64,000 nt of DNA from Roseiarcus sp963782255 (lineage in GTDB: Bacteria > Pseudomonadota > Alphaproteobacteria > Rhizobiales > Beijerinckiaceae), in NCBI GenBank assembly GCA_963782255.1, contig CAWAIS010000001.1, forward strand, positions 3,410,001 to 3,474,000, written 5' to 3'. A model generated the notes under the pieces. The model did no database searches and was not told the origin of the DNA. It saw nothing but the letters and a program-made list of their open reading frames with translations. The position numbers and the translations under genes were made by a program. Position 1 is the first letter of the stretch; the number at the start of each line of letters is the position of its first letter. Shown piece by piece: positions 26,827 through 34,778 of this stretch.

Positions 26827-27786
26827 TCAAATCTCCGTGGAAAGCGCTGCTGGCTTGCTGGCGTCGAGCCGGAGCTTCAGATAGTCGGCGGCGAGGACGG
26901 GGGCGTAGCGCGCGCGCTCGCCCGCAGGCACGCAAGATGCGATCGTCGCGACTTCGGCGTCCGGGTTGGGGTCGAAGAAGAAGGCGATCGAGTAGCGCTC
27001 GCGCCCGCTTGGGCTGACGACGCGATGGGGCGTGGAAACGTAGACGTCGTTCGTCCAGCGCATCAGGCAATCGCCGATGTTGACGACGAAAGCGCCCGGA
27101 ACAGGCGGCGCTTCGATCCATGTCCCCGCCCGGGTGCGCACTTCGAGGCCGCCGATGTCGTCGGTCGCCAGCAACGTCAGATTGCCATAGTCCGAGTGCA
27201 CGCCCGCGCCGATCTCACTCTCCGAGGCGTCCGCGGCCGCGGGGCAGCGCAGAAGCCGCAGCGTCGCCATCGGACGATCGAACTTGCCGTCGAAGTAGTC
27301 GGGTTCGATTTTGAGATCGGCGGCGAAGGCGCGGTGGATGCGCGCGCCGAGCGCGGCGCAGGCGTCATAATAGGCGAGCAGCGTGTCGCGGAATCCCGGA
27401 ACGTTCGGCCATGCATTGAGCGCGCGGAAGGGTTTGCCGGCAAGGAGTTCGGGATCGTCCGGCGCAAGCTCAAAGCCGACGTTGAAGGCCTCCTTTCGGT
27501 CCGCTCCGCGCGCCGGGTCGAGCGCTTCATGGAGAAGGCCGGAATATCCCCGGTTGCCGCCGATCTTCTCGATCGCGATCGCCTGCTTTTCCGGCAGCGG
27601 AAGCGCGAAGGACCGCCGCGATTGCGCGAACGCCTCCTCCATCAGGTCCGGGCTGACGCCGTGATCGACCACGTAGAAGAAGCCGATGTCGCGGCAGGCT
27701 GCGCCGATCGAGGCAGCGACTTCCGCAAGCGATGCGCCGTCATCGGACAGGCGCCCCAGATCGATGATGGGCAACGCCCTCGCCAT
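26827..27786 (-). CDS. 2-oxoglutarate/Fe(II)-type oxygenase (isopenicillin N synthase-like)
   Basis: This 319-residue non-haem iron oxygenase has an N-terminal DIOX_N region (IIDLGRLSDDGASLAEVAAS, then FFYVVDHGV) and the jelly-roll core with the iron triad His197-x-Asp199 (GVHSDYGNLTLL) and His254 (STPHRVVSP). Arg264-x-Ser266 follows for co-substrate binding. It is complete. It is 22 bp downstream of the amidohydrolase gene on the same strand, so it likely belongs to the same catabolic operon. An oxygenase next to a nucleobase-type importer suggests hydroxylation of a heterocycle, but the substrate is unknown. Confidence 0.9.
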   Translation of the reverse strand: MARALPIIDLGRLSDDGASLAEVAASIGAACRDIGFFYVVDHGVSPDLMEEAFAQSRRSFALPLPEKQAIAIEKIGGNRGYSGLLHEALDPARGADRKEAFNVGFELAPDDPELLAGKPFRALNAWPNVPGFRDTLLAYYDACAALGARIHRAFAADLKIEPDYFDGKFDRPMATLRLLRCPAAADASESEIGAGVHSDYGNLTLLATDDIGGLEVRTRAGTWIEAPPVPGAFVVNIGDCLMRWTNDVYVSTPHRVVSPSGRERYSIAFFFDPNPDAEVATIASCVPAGERARYAPVLAADYLKLRLDASKPAALSTEI

Positions 27787-27807
27787 GTCTCAAAAACTCC
27801 TTGCTTC

Positions 27808-29250
27808 TCAGCAGCAGCCGAGCCCGCCGCGATAATGTTCGACGGCGGCTGGCTCGAGATCCGGCCATGCTTCGAGGAAGAGCGCGCGCGAGCCGATCTT
27901 GTCGCGATACTCGGCGCGCAGCGCCGCCTCCGTCGCGGCGAGATCGACGCCGGTTGGACGTCCGTCATGCACGATCTCGCGCCCAGCGACGATCAGCCGT
28001 GTGACATGGGCGGCAGTTGCGCGCGCAAACACGAAGTCGATCGGCTCGACGTGTGTGATCGCATCACGGTCGAGCGCATCGAGATCGAGCACGAGAATAT
28101 CCGCCGGCTCTCCCACCTTGAGCGATCCGTCGCTGGGCGCGCCGTTGGCGAAACGCCCGTCGGCGACAATGCGTCGGAGCCAGTCGCCGCGCTCAACGAC
28201 GTCGTCGAAGCCCCAGCCGCCATGCAGGAAGTGGCCGAGGCGCATCTCGCGCAAGATGTCGTCGTCCTCGTCGAAGGCGGAAGCGTCGACCCCGAGCGCG
28301 ACCCGGCAGCCGCGCCGGATCGCCTCGGAGATCGGCGCGACGCCGCTCCTGAGGTGAAGGTTCGAGCTCGGGTTGGCAGCGATGACCGCGCCAGCGGCGG
28401 CGATGGCGTCGAGTTCGTGCTCGCGCGCGTAGACGCAATGGGCGAGCGTGAGGCGGGGCGAGAGCAGGCCCAGCGCGTCGAGGCGCCGAACGACGCCCTC
28501 GGGATAGGCGCGGTCGGCGAACGCGCGCTGATACTTCGTCTCCAAGAGATGCATGTGAACCCGACGGCCGGTCGCGCGGGACCGTTCGGCGATGGCCGCG
28601 AGGAGCGCGTCGGAGCACCACTGCGGCCCGTTCGGCCCGAATTGCACGGAAAAGGCCGGACTTTCGACCGCGGCGGCGATCGCCTCGACGCGCGCGACCT
28701 GCTCGTCGGCGCTCGGCATGGGGCCCATGAACTGCGCTTCGACTGTCGCGCGCGCGCTTCGAGGCAGCTTCGCCAACAGACTTTCATCGCGGCTGTACAC
28801 GAGCGGATTGCGATCGCGCATGGAGACGGCGAACGTCGCGCGTAGACCGACGTCCGCCGCGGCGCGGGCGACCGCGCGCGCTTCCTCGACCGGCGGCATG
28901 GGCCCGTGAAAGCGGGTGTAATGCGCCATGACGGACCCCGCGCCGGCTCGCGCCGCCCGCGCAAAGGCCGCGACCGCGCCGAGATAGGGGTCGATCGGCG
29001 GCATCGCCGCAAGGCGCAGGAGCCACGTTTCGAGCGGCTTGCCCGCGGCGCCGAACGAGGTCGGCGACAGCGGACGACAATGGTCATGCGCGTTGACGAG
29101 CGCCGGCATGGCGAGGAGGCGCCGTTTCGGCTGTGCGACGGCCGGCGCAATCGCTGCGATGCGGCCGCCTTCGATCGCGACGTCGACCGGCGCTCCGGCC
29201 GGCCCGCTGTCTGTCGGCAGAACGATGACGCCGCTAAGCACCGTGCTCAT
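27808..29250 (-). CDS. Amidohydrolase (cytosine/8-oxoguanine/triazine deaminase-like)
   Basis: This 480-residue metal-dependent hydrolase belongs to the amidohydrolase superfamily. The metal ligands are in place: His55 and His57 (LVNAHDHCR), His234 (VHMHLLETKYQ), His271 (LTLAHCVYA) and Asp322 (ALGVDASAFDEDDD). The pattern NPSSNLHLRSGVAPI is that of the chlorohydrolase/guanine-deaminase branch, so deamination or dechlorination of a purine, pyrimidine or triazine ring is likely. Together with the importer and the Atz-like enzymes it may act early in the pathway. The exact substrate cannot be read from sequence. Confidence 0.88.
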   Translation of the reverse strand: MSTVLSGVIVLPTDSGPAGAPVDVAIEGGRIAAIAPAVAQPKRRLLAMPALVNAHDHCRPLSPTSFGAAGKPLETWLLRLAAMPPIDPYLGAVAAFARAARAGAGSVMAHYTRFHGPMPPVEEARAVARAAADVGLRATFAVSMRDRNPLVYSRDESLLAKLPRSARATVEAQFMGPMPSADEQVARVEAIAAAVESPAFSVQFGPNGPQWCSDALLAAIAERSRATGRRVHMHLLETKYQRAFADRAYPEGVVRRLDALGLLSPRLTLAHCVYAREHELDAIAAAGAVIAANPSSNLHLRSGVAPISEAIRRGCRVALGVDASAFDEDDDILREMRLGHFLHGGWGFDDVVERGDWLRRIVADGRFANGAPSDGSLKVGEPADILVLDLDALDRDAITHVEPIDFVFARATAAHVTRLIVAGREIVHDGRPTGVDLAATEAALRAEYRDKIGSRALFLEAWPDLEPAAVEHYRGGLGCC

Positions 29251-29293
29251 GGTCTTCGATATTCACCCATCTTTCGCAGAAGCTTGCGGGCGC

Positions 29294-29419
29294 GGCCCCC
29301 TCCACCATGCTTCGCATGGTCCCCCTCCCCCGCTTCGCAGGGAGGATGGCGCTCGCCGGCCGCTTTCCTCACCCGCAAAGCGGGGGAGGGGGACCGCCCG
29401 GAGGGCGGTGGAGGGGGCC
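29294..29419. repeat. 126-bp palindromic intergenic element
   Basis: A 13-bp perfect outer inverted repeat (GGCCCCCTCCACC at 29294-29306 and its complement at 29407-29419) encloses two smaller perfect hairpins: ACCATGC/GCATGGT at 29304-29320 and ACCGCCC/GGGCGGT at 29393-29409. It fills the gap between the AtzH-like and amidohydrolase genes. It looks like a REP- or MITE-like unit inserted in the operon. Confidence 0.75.
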
Positions 29420-29426
29420 AGTAGGC

Positions 29427-29810
29427 TCATGGCTCGTCGATGACGCTGATATGGGCGGCGACGATGCGCCAGCCCTCGGGGAAGCGCACCCAGGTCTGCA
29501 TCTGCCTGCCGACCTTGCCCGGCGCGTTTTCGCGCCGAAACAGCGTCGCGGCGATCGCGCAATCCCGCCCGTAAGCCACGATCTCCGTCTTCTCCAGCCT
29601 GCGCGCGAGCCCCGCTGGCGAGCGGGCCGCGCGAAACGCCCTGATTGCCTCGTAGCCGTAGAGATTTTCGCCGACCCCGTAGCGTATTGCTCGCTCGCTC
29701 GGGAGAAAGAACCGATCGAGGGCGTCGACGTCGTTCGACACAAGCGCCCGCTCATAGTCCGCGAACGCGGCTTCGACCTCGGCGCGCGTCGCGGGATCGT
29801 CGATCGTCAT
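29427..29810 (-). CDS. AtzH-like protein (DUF3225/NTF2-like)
   Basis: This 127-residue protein has an NTF2-like cone fold: AEVEAAFADYERALVSNDVD, LDRFFLPSERAIRYGVGEN, then a strand pair QTWVRFPEGWRIVAAHIS. The family is known from the atz cyanuric-acid cluster, where AtzH acts next to the AtzE/AtzG carboxybiuret hydrolase. It lies at the end of the AtzG-AtzE-small-ORF series, overlapping the small gene by 4 bp (ATGA at 29807-29810). A function in handling the unstable carboxybiuret or an analogue is inferred from this company. Confidence 0.75.
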   Translation of the reverse strand: MTIDDPATRAEVEAAFADYERALVSNDVDALDRFFLPSERAIRYGVGENLYGYEAIRAFRAARSPAGLARRLEKTEIVAYGRDCAIAATLFRRENAPGKVGRQMQTWVRFPEGWRIVAAHISVIDEP

Positions 29811-29998
29811 TGCGCGCCTTTCCGGCTTTCGAGCGACTGGCGGAGCGCGGCGGCGTCCGCGCCGATGAAGATGGGGATGCGGTCGAACGCCGGGCCAACG
29901 TTGACGCCCCTCTCGACAAGGCCGATCCAAACGCGGGTTCGGACGATCGCCTTCGCGCCGTTGCGCGCCGCCCATCGAGACTCGGACTGCTCCGGCAT
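29807..29998 (-). CDS. Small unrecognised protein coupled to AtzE and AtzH
   Basis: This is a 63-residue protein (MPEQSESRWAARNGAKAIVR at the start, LERGVNVGPAFDRIPIFIG-like in the middle). It starts 9 bp after the AtzE-like stop and its own stop overlaps the AtzH-like start. That packing is what argues that it is real. No family is recognised. It could be a small stabilising subunit like AtzG, or a structural linker of an enzyme complex. Confidence 0.5.
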   Translation of the reverse strand: MPEQSESRWAARNGAKAIVRTRVWIGLVERGVNVGPAFDRIPIFIGADAAALRQSLESRKGAQ

Positions 29999-30006
29999 CG
30001 GTCGGC

Positions 30007-31413
30007 TCACGATACGAACGAAGCGACCCGAGCGCCAACGACGCCGTCCCGCTCCAGCGTGCGAGCCACGCGCAGCGCCAGATCCTCCCGCCACGGCGGC
30101 GCGATGATCTGCACCCCGATTGGCAATTTCTCGCCTTCCGTCCATACCGGCGCCGCGACCACCGGCAAGCCGATGAACGAGATCGGCTGGGTGAAGATCC
30201 CGATATTGGGCCGCACCAACATCTCCTTTCCGTCGAGGACAAAAGTCTTCTGGCCGAGCTTCGGGGCGCGGCACGGCGTCCCTGGCGCGAGCAGGATGTC
30301 GACCTCGCGAAAGAGCGCTAGGGCCTCGTCGCGGAACTGCCGCCGGAATTTCTGCGCCTGAGCAACCCAGGCGCCCGGCAGCATGGCGCCGGCGATCAGC
30401 CGGTCGCGAACGTCGGGATCGAAATCATGAGCGCGCGTGCGGAGGCGCTCGAGATGCAGCGCCGCCCCCTCGACCATGGTGATGAGATAGGCGGCGGCGC
30501 GCGCCCGCGCGGCCTCCGCGAATTCGACAACGCGCGTGGCTTTGAGCGCATGCGCGATCGTATCGACGGCCGCGAAGGCGCATTGCTCAGCCGAACGGGC
30601 GAAATAGCCGCCGAGCCTCGCGATGCGCAAACCCCGAATCCCGTCTTCGAGCAGCGGCGTCGCCGGGGCGGCGGGAACGTTGGCCTGCGCGGGGTCGGCG
30701 TCGTCTCGCCCGAGCATCGCGTCATAAGACAAAGCAAGGTCGCGGACTGCGCGCGCGAACGGGCCGACGTGATCCAGGCTCGCCACAAAAGGGAACGCAC
30801 CGGCGCGCGACAGGCGGCCATAGGTCGGCTTGAGGCCGAACAGGCCACAGAACGAGCTCGGCGCGCGAATGGAGCCGTTGGTGTCGGACCCGAGCGCGAT
30901 CGGCACGAGGCCGCCCGCCACCGCAGCGGCTGAGCCGCCGGAAGATCCGCCAGTCATGTGTTCGAGATCGTGTGGATTGCGCGAGGGGCCGTCGTGCGAA
31001 TTCTGGCCGGTGAAGTCGTAGGCGTATTCGCCCATGTTGAGCGCCCCGACCATGACCGCGCCCGCGCCTTCGAGATGCGAAATAAGCGTCGCGTCCCGGG
31101 CGGCAGGCGGCTGCTCGCGATTAATCTTCGAGCCGGCGCGCGTCGGGAGTCCCTTGATGTCGAAGAGGTTCTTGACCGCGAAGGGCGCGCCGGCGAGCGG
31201 CCCGAGAGCTTCCCCCCGCTTGCGGGCGGCGTCGATCGCATCGGCCTTGGCAAGCGCCCGCGTTGCCGTCACGTCGGTAAATGCTCCGAGCGCTCCGTTT
31301 CGCGCCTCGATGCGGTGAAGCGCGGCGTCCGTGACCTCACGCGCGGTCGTCGCGCCGTCCCTCACCGCCTTGGCGATCGCCTCGGCCGGCCCGTCGAGGA
31401 GTTCAGACATCAT
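30007..31413 (-). CDS. atzE: AtzE-like amidase (1-carboxybiuret hydrolase catalytic subunit-like)
   Basis: This 468-residue amidase-signature enzyme has the Ser-cisSer-Lys triad: Lys81 (PFAVKNLFDIKG), Ser157 (MTGGSSGGSAAA) and nucleophile Ser181 (DTNGSIRAPSS). It is preceded with a 4-bp overlap by an AtzG-like subunit. AtzE and AtzG together hydrolyse 1-carboxybiuret to biuret in cyanuric acid breakdown. The pair with AtzH- and AtzF-like genes in one cluster makes this assignment better than a generic amidase, but homologues with other substrates exist. Confidence 0.8.
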   Translation of the reverse strand: MMSELLDGPAEAIAKAVRDGATTAREVTDAALHRIEARNGALGAFTDVTATRALAKADAIDAARKRGEALGPLAGAPFAVKNLFDIKGLPTRAGSKINREQPPAARDATLISHLEGAGAVMVGALNMGEYAYDFTGQNSHDGPSRNPHDLEHMTGGSSGGSAAAVAGGLVPIALGSDTNGSIRAPSSFCGLFGLKPTYGRLSRAGAFPFVASLDHVGPFARAVRDLALSYDAMLGRDDADPAQANVPAAPATPLLEDGIRGLRIARLGGYFARSAEQCAFAAVDTIAHALKATRVVEFAEAARARAAAYLITMVEGAALHLERLRTRAHDFDPDVRDRLIAGAMLPGAWVAQAQKFRRQFRDEALALFREVDILLAPGTPCRAPKLGQKTFVLDGKEMLVRPNIGIFTQPISFIGLPVVAAPVWTEGEKLPIGVQIIAPPWREDLALRVARTLERDGVVGARVASFVS

Positions 31414-31598
31414 GCGACGAACACAGGCGCCGGCTCTTCGCAGTCGTCGATCGCCGCCGCAAGCAGCAACTCCGCCTGCTCAGTCGCAATTCGCAGGTGA
31501 AGGATCGTTTGCGCCCGCGATTCCGGCGTCAGAGCGAGCCCGAGCAGCGGCGCCATTGCATCGACCATCGCCTCGGGGTCGAAAAGGTCTTTCGTCAT
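31410..31598 (-). CDS. atzG: AtzG-like small subunit (DUF4089)
   Basis: This 62-residue all-helical protein (FDPEAMVDAMAPLLGLALTP, then LHLRIATEQAELLLAA) matches the small subunit that wraps the AtzE amidase. Its stop overlaps the AtzE start by 4 bp. It is annotated on size, helical pattern and position; it has no catalytic residues of its own. Confidence 0.8.
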   Translation of the reverse strand: MTKDLFDPEAMVDAMAPLLGLALTPESRAQTILHLRIATEQAELLLAAAIDDCEEPAPVFVA

Positions 31599-31657
31599 GC
31601 GACCGGTTGTTTAGACACGACGGGCGGCGCGGTCCAGCCGACGACCTCGATCATGGG

Positions 31658-33175
31658 TCAATGCCCGGCCATGTGGCGTCCGATTGTCGTGCGGTCGGCG
31701 CCGGCCGCCTCGGTCAGATAGGCGACCCTCCCTCCGGACATGACGGCGATGCGGTCCGAGAGCTCGAGGATTTCATCGAGATCTTCCGACACAAGCAGCA
31801 CCGCCGCGCCGCGATTGCGCTGCTCCATGATCTGCGCGCGGATGTCCGCGACGGACGCGAAGTCGAGTCCGAAGCAGGGATTGGCGACAATGAGCACGTC
31901 GACATCGCCAGAGAGCTCGCGCGCCAGAATCGCCCGCTGCACGTTGCCGCCGGAAAGATCCCGGATCTGCGTCTCAGTCGACGGGGTCTTCACGTTGTAG
32001 CGGCCGATGAGGTCGCGCGCGACGACTCGCATCGGCTCGCGCGACAGCCAGAAGCCGAGCCGCGTCATCGGCGCCTTGTCGAATCGCCGGAAGGCCATGT
32101 TTTCCGCGACCGACATGGTCGGCACGGACGCGTTCTTGAGCGGCTCCTCGGGCAGGCCGAAGATCTTGAACTTGTCGAAATGGTCGCGCGTCGGCTCGAA
32201 GTCCATGTCGTGCACCAGCACCTGCCCGAGCTTGATCGGACGCTGTCCGGACAAGGCCTCGACGAGCTCGCTCTGGCCGTTGCCCGAGACGCCCGCGACG
32301 CCGACGATCTCGCCCGCCTGCACCTTGAGATCGAAACCGGAAACGGCGTCTCGTCCCTCGTCGTTTTGGGCATAGAGGCCGGCGATCTCGAGCGTCGTTC
32401 CGCTCTTCGGCGCGGCGACGCGCGCCGCAGAGGGCCGCACCACCGCATCCCCGATCATCATCGCCGCCATCTCGCGCGTCGAAACCGCGCCGACCTTGCC
32501 GCCGCCGACCCGGACCCCGCGTCTCAACACCGTGAAGTCGTCGCAAAAAGCTTCGACCTCACGGAACTTGTGGCTGATCATCGCGACCGTGATTTCGCGG
32601 CGGTGCGCCATATCGCGCAACAGGCCGAGGATTTCGTCGGCCTCGCCGGGCGTCAGAACGGAGGTCGGCTCGTCGAGAATGAGAAAGCGCTGGTCGAGAT
32701 AGAGCAGCTTCAGGATTTCGAGCTTCTGCTTCTCGCCGGCGGCCATTGACGAAACCGGCTTGTCGAGCGGGACGCGAAACGGCATGCGGTCGAGAAAGGC
32801 GTCCAGCGTCCTACGCTCCTTCCGCCAGTCGATGAAGGCCGGCGCGTCGGCCCGACTGACGACGAGGTTCTCCGCCGCCGTCAACGCCGGCACCAGGGTG
32901 AAATGCTGATAGACCATGCCGACGCCGAGCGCCTGCGCATCGCGCGGGTTGCGAACGGTCACTTCAGTTCCGTCGATCAGGAGTTGCCCGCGGTCGGGCG
33001 TGTAGAAGCCCATGATGCACTTGACCAGCGTCGACTTGCCGGCCCCGTTCTCGCCGAGCAGGGCGTGAAACGATCCCGCCGGAATCTGAACCGACACGTC
33101 GTGCAGCGCGCGCAGCACGCCGAACGACTTGCTCATGCCGATCGTTTCGAGCGAGGGCGCACGAACCTCACTCAC
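31658..33175 (-). CDS. ABC importer ATP-binding protein, two ABC domains (BMP/sugar-nucleoside type)
   Basis: This is a 505-residue fused double ATPase of the RbsA/NupA type that powers uptake through the two permeases. The first domain has Walker A LLGENGAGKSTL, a modified signature SSMAAGEKQKLE and Walker B FLILDEPTSVL. The second has a degenerate Walker A (VAGVSGNGQSELVEAL), a canonical LSGGNVQRAILARE and a weakened Walker B (IVANPCFGLD), the usual asymmetric pattern of this group. It starts at GTG 33175, overlapping the stop of the hydrolase gene (GTGA), so the two are coupled. It belongs to the importer operon. Confidence 0.92.
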   Translation of the reverse strand: MSEVRAPSLETIGMSKSFGVLRALHDVSVQIPAGSFHALLGENGAGKSTLVKCIMGFYTPDRGQLLIDGTEVTVRNPRDAQALGVGMVYQHFTLVPALTAAENLVVSRADAPAFIDWRKERRTLDAFLDRMPFRVPLDKPVSSMAAGEKQKLEILKLLYLDQRFLILDEPTSVLTPGEADEILGLLRDMAHRREITVAMISHKFREVEAFCDDFTVLRRGVRVGGGKVGAVSTREMAAMMIGDAVVRPSAARVAAPKSGTTLEIAGLYAQNDEGRDAVSGFDLKVQAGEIVGVAGVSGNGQSELVEALSGQRPIKLGQVLVHDMDFEPTRDHFDKFKIFGLPEEPLKNASVPTMSVAENMAFRRFDKAPMTRLGFWLSREPMRVVARDLIGRYNVKTPSTETQIRDLSGGNVQRAILARELSGDVDVLIVANPCFGLDFASVADIRAQIMEQRNRGAAVLLVSEDLDEILELSDRIAVMSGGRVAYLTEAAGADRTTIGRHMAGH

Positions 33176-33849
33176 GGCAGCGCCTCGATGAACGGCTTCG
33201 ATGAACCGATCGCGCCAAACACGCCTCCCTGCATCGTGACCATCTTGATCGCCGCCGCATGATTGCCGGGGTCCGTCGCGGCGCAGCAGTCCTCGAGCAA
33301 CAGGCACTCGAAGCCGCGATCGTTGGCCTCGCGCATGGTCGTATGCACGCAGACGTCCGTTGTGATGCCGGTCAGAACGAGATTGTCGATGCCGCGCGTG
33401 CGCAAGATCAGCTCGAGGTCGGTGGCGCAGAACGAACCTTTGCCGGGCTTGTCGATGATCGGCTCGCCGGCAAGCGGCCGAAGCTCGTCAATGATTTCCC
33501 AGCCCGGCTCGCCGCGCACGAGGATTCGGCCGCATGGGCCCTTGTCGCCGATGCCGGCACCGATGCGCTGCGAGCGCCAGCGCTTGTTGTCCGGCAGGTC
33601 GACGAGATCGGGCCGGTGGCCCTCGCGGGTGTGAATGACGTGATAGCCCTTGGCGCGAGCGGCTTCGAGCAGCGCCCGGATCGGCTCGATCGGCGCGCGG
33701 GTGAGCGAGAGATCGTAGCCCATCGCGTCGACATAGCCGCCCTTGCCGCAGAAGTCGGTCTGCATGTCGATGACGATGATAGCGGTGTTTTCCGGCCGCC
33801 AGTCGCCGTTCCACGGCCAAGGGTAAGGGTTGGCGGCGAAGGTCGGCAT
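33172..33849 (-). CDS. Biuret hydrolase-like cysteine hydrolase (isochorismatase fold)
   Basis: This 225-residue cysteine hydrolase has Asp28 (AIIVIDMQTDFCGKGGY), Lys134 (PIIDKPGKGSFCATDLE) and Cys167 (GITTDVCVHTTMREAND) as its triad. The PGKGSF-TDLE segment and the TTDVCVHTT motif are the pattern of biuret hydrolases and related ureidoacrylate-type enzymes. It sits inside the importer operon and beside AtzE/AtzG/AtzH-like genes, which favours biuret to allophanate plus ammonia. I start at ATG 33849, just before the W-rich N terminus (NPYPWPWNGDW) typical of this subgroup. Other amide substrates remain possible. Confidence 0.8.
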   Translation of the reverse strand: MPTFAANPYPWPWNGDWRPENTAIIVIDMQTDFCGKGGYVDAMGYDLSLTRAPIEPIRALLEAARAKGYHVIHTREGHRPDLVDLPDNKRWRSQRIGAGIGDKGPCGRILVRGEPGWEIIDELRPLAGEPIIDKPGKGSFCATDLELILRTRGIDNLVLTGITTDVCVHTTMREANDRGFECLLLEDCCAATDPGNHAAAIKMVTMQGGVFGAIGSSKPFIEALP

Positions 33850-33860
33850 GTCCGCGCTCC

Positions 33861-34778
33861 CTATTTGGCCATCGACAGTTCGCCCGGCATGTCGCGCGCC
33901 GAGTGCTTGGCGCTCGAGGTTGCGATCATGATGGCGAGGGTCAGGATGTAGGGCGCGGCGTTGAAGAAGTAGTAACCCTGCGTGATGCCGATCGATTGGA
34001 GCGAAGGACCGATCGCGCCTGCGCCGCCGAAGAGGAGCGCCGCGGCGACGCAGCGCAAAGGATTCCAGCGGGCGAAGATGACGAGCGCGACCGCCATCAG
34101 GCCCTGCCCCGAGGACAGGCCCTGGTTCCAGGAGCCGGGATAGGAGAGCGACAGGAATGCGCCGCCGACGCCGGCGAGAAACCCGCCGACCGTCGTCGTC
34201 AGGAAGCGCACCCAGTTGACCGAGATGCCCATGGCGAGCGCCGCCGCGGCGCTGTCGCCGACGGTGCGCACGACGAGGCCCCAGCGGGTGTTGCGCAGCG
34301 ACCAGGCGAGCGCGATTGCGATCAGGATGCCGACGAAGAACAGCGGATTGACCTGCAGCGCGCTCTTCAGGTTCGGGCTCGCGCTCCAGAAGCCGAGCGG
34401 GATCGAGGCGAGCCTCGGCGCCTCGGGCTGGATGTAGGGCTTGCCGAAGAAGAACGCGACCCCGGTGCCGAACAGCATCATCGAAATGCCGACCGCGACG
34501 TCGTTGACCCGCGGCAGGCCGCAGATCGTTCCGTGGATCGCGCCGAGACACGAGCCCGCCACGCCGGCGGCCAGGACCCCGATCCAGGGCGATCCGGTGT
34601 GGTACGACGCCGCATAGGCCACCATCGCCCCGAGCACCAGCGTTCCTTCGAGCCCGAGGTTCACGCGCCCCGATTTCTCGGTCAGGCATTCGCCGAGGGC
34701 CACGAACATGAACGGCGTCGACACGCGGATCGCGCCGCCGAGCATGGCGATGAGCACGGTCAGGACAGCGGCGTTCAT
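33861..34778 (-). CDS. ABC importer permease (BMP-type), second subunit
   Basis: This is a 305-residue inner-membrane permease of the BPD_transp_2 family with about eight to ten hydrophobic segments, starting VLTVLIAMLGGAIRVSTPFM. Its NLGLEGTLVLGAMVAY segment near residue 40 is the pattern seen in YufQ/NupC-like nucleoside importers. Its ATG overlaps the stop of the other permease gene (34775-34778), and the hydrolase gene starts 12 bp after its stop. Confidence 0.92.
   Translation of the reverse strand: MNAAVLTVLIAMLGGAIRVSTPFMFVALGECLTEKSGRVNLGLEGTLVLGAMVAYAASYHTGSPWIGVLAAGVAGSCLGAIHGTICGLPRVNDVAVGISMMLFGTGVAFFFGKPYIQPEAPRLASIPLGFWSASPNLKSALQVNPLFFVGILIAIALAWSLRNTRWGLVVRTVGDSAAAALAMGISVNWVRFLTTTVGGFLAGVGGAFLSLSYPGSWNQGLSSGQGLMAVALVIFARWNPLRCVAAALLFGGAGAIGPSLQSIGITQGYYFFNAAPYILTLAIMIATSSAKHSARDMPGELSMAK

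Noticed and set aside
26524..28845. A 773-codon plus-strand frame across hemC, the oxygenase and the amidohydrolase
   Set aside because: It is antisense to three genes with intact catalytic motifs.
33850..34689. A 505-codon version of the biuret-hydrolase-like gene
   Set aside because: The extra N-terminal part lies inside the permease gene and reads as Arg-rich shadow; ATG 33849 gives the normal family length.
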